Source: Desulfobacterales bacterium | GTDB lineage: Bacteria; Desulfobacterota; Desulfobacteria; Desulfobacterales; JAUCGF01 | DNA length: 5,967 nt | Direction of reading: 5' to 3' | NCBI GenBank assembly: GCA_029940345.1 | Contig: JAOZRC010000360.1 | Span: 1-5,967, forward strand | Shown: positions 5,786 through 5,967 of the stretch, one piece after another | Numbering within the stretch: the first letter of the stretch is position 1 | Layout of the letters: the number at the start of each line of letters is the position of its first letter | Made by a program: the position numbers and the translations under genes | The notes under the pieces: model-generated | Databases searched by the model: none | The model's input: only the letters and a program-made list of their open reading frames with translations | Told to the model about the DNA's origin: nothing

Positions 5786-5967
5786 ATGAAAAGGGAAACT
5801 ACCAGGTACATAAGAGAGCTATCCTATTATAGCAGCATCGGTTTTTCCATTGCGCTTTCCATATTTATCGGATTGGCTTTAGGGTTGTATCTGGATGGCA
5901 AGTTTAACACATCCCCTTGGTGTATGTTTATATTTTTGGGATTGGGTATTGCGGCAGGATTCAGAAA
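5786..5967 (+). CDS. atpZ: AtpZ/AtpI family protein, 5' part only
   Basis: The first 60 residues of a small membrane protein are present; the gene continues past the window edge. After a charged N-terminus (MKRETTRYIREL) come a first hydrophobic segment (about residues 14-36: YYSSIGFSIALSIFIGLALGLY), the short loop LDGKFNTSPW, and a second hydrophobic segment ending in GLGIAAGF. The G-x-x-LG-x-x-LD pattern with a trailing PW is typical of the AtpZ/AtpI family (ATPase_gene1). These small proteins are encoded just ahead of the F0 genes and are linked to assembly or ion supply of F-type ATP synthase. Known family members are usually about 75-100 residues, so roughly 15-40 are missing here. The ribosome binding site is weak. 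An in-frame TTG at 5765 is a less likely alternative start. The predicted next genes, another ATP synthase I-type protein and subunit a, lie outside the window. Confidence 0.82.
   Translation, partial: MKRETTRYIRELSYYSSIGFSIALSIFIGLALGLYLDGKFNTSPWCMFIFLGLGIAAGFR

Noticed and set aside
4820..5806. Near-identical inverted 13-14-mer (CCTGGTAGTTCCC at 4820s and GGGAAACTACCAGG at 5793-5806) bracketing fic
   Set aside because: It needs a one-base gap, its second copy lies inside the AtpZ coding start, and a match this short is expected by chance at appreciable frequency in a 6-kb window. It is not convincing as element ends.

Overview
The window looks like chromosomal DNA from a sulfate-reducing or related deltaproteobacterium (Desulfobacterota, perhaps Desulfobacterales). 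This is an inference from gene content and protein style: a substrate-binding protein beside a hybrid sensor kinase ending in the 'FEPFYTRKVMGRSGTGLGL' type ATPase core, a CoA-transferase/GNAT fusion, and an AtpZ-type gene at the likely head of an ATP synthase operon. No rRNA, tRNA, CRISPR array or transposase gene is visible.

Positions 1-1626 (minus strand) hold a wrecked signalling locus. A periplasmic solute-binding protein keeps its start, ribosome binding site and signal peptide but stops after 141 residues. It runs directly into a sensor kinase that has lost its N-terminus. That kinase changes frame and skips from the HAMP linker straight to the N box of the ATPase domain, so the phosphoacceptor-histidine (DHp) domain is gone. 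The ATPase core and the receiver domain are otherwise intact. At least two deletions explain this.

Positions 1627-1909 are non-coding and contain two strong inverted repeats.

Positions 1910-4785 (plus strand) are a likely operon: a signal peptidase I with a divergent box E, a membrane-anchored NTF2-like protein whose start overlaps the peptidase stop, and a 618-residue fusion of a CoA-transferase fold with a Pat-like GNAT acetyltransferase. The glutamate expected to be catalytic in the CoA-transferase appears to be leucine. The layout therefore resembles PatZ-type lysine acetyltransferases, where a catalytically dead acyl-CoA enzyme domain is fused to a GNAT domain. This is the most interesting feature of the window.

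Positions 4786-5785 carry a class II Fic AMP-transferase gene flanked by short-period repeats: heptad-periodic DNA before it and a perfect 14-bp tandem duplication after it. A good extended -10 promoter follows, then the start of an AtpZ/AtpI family gene that runs off the window end.
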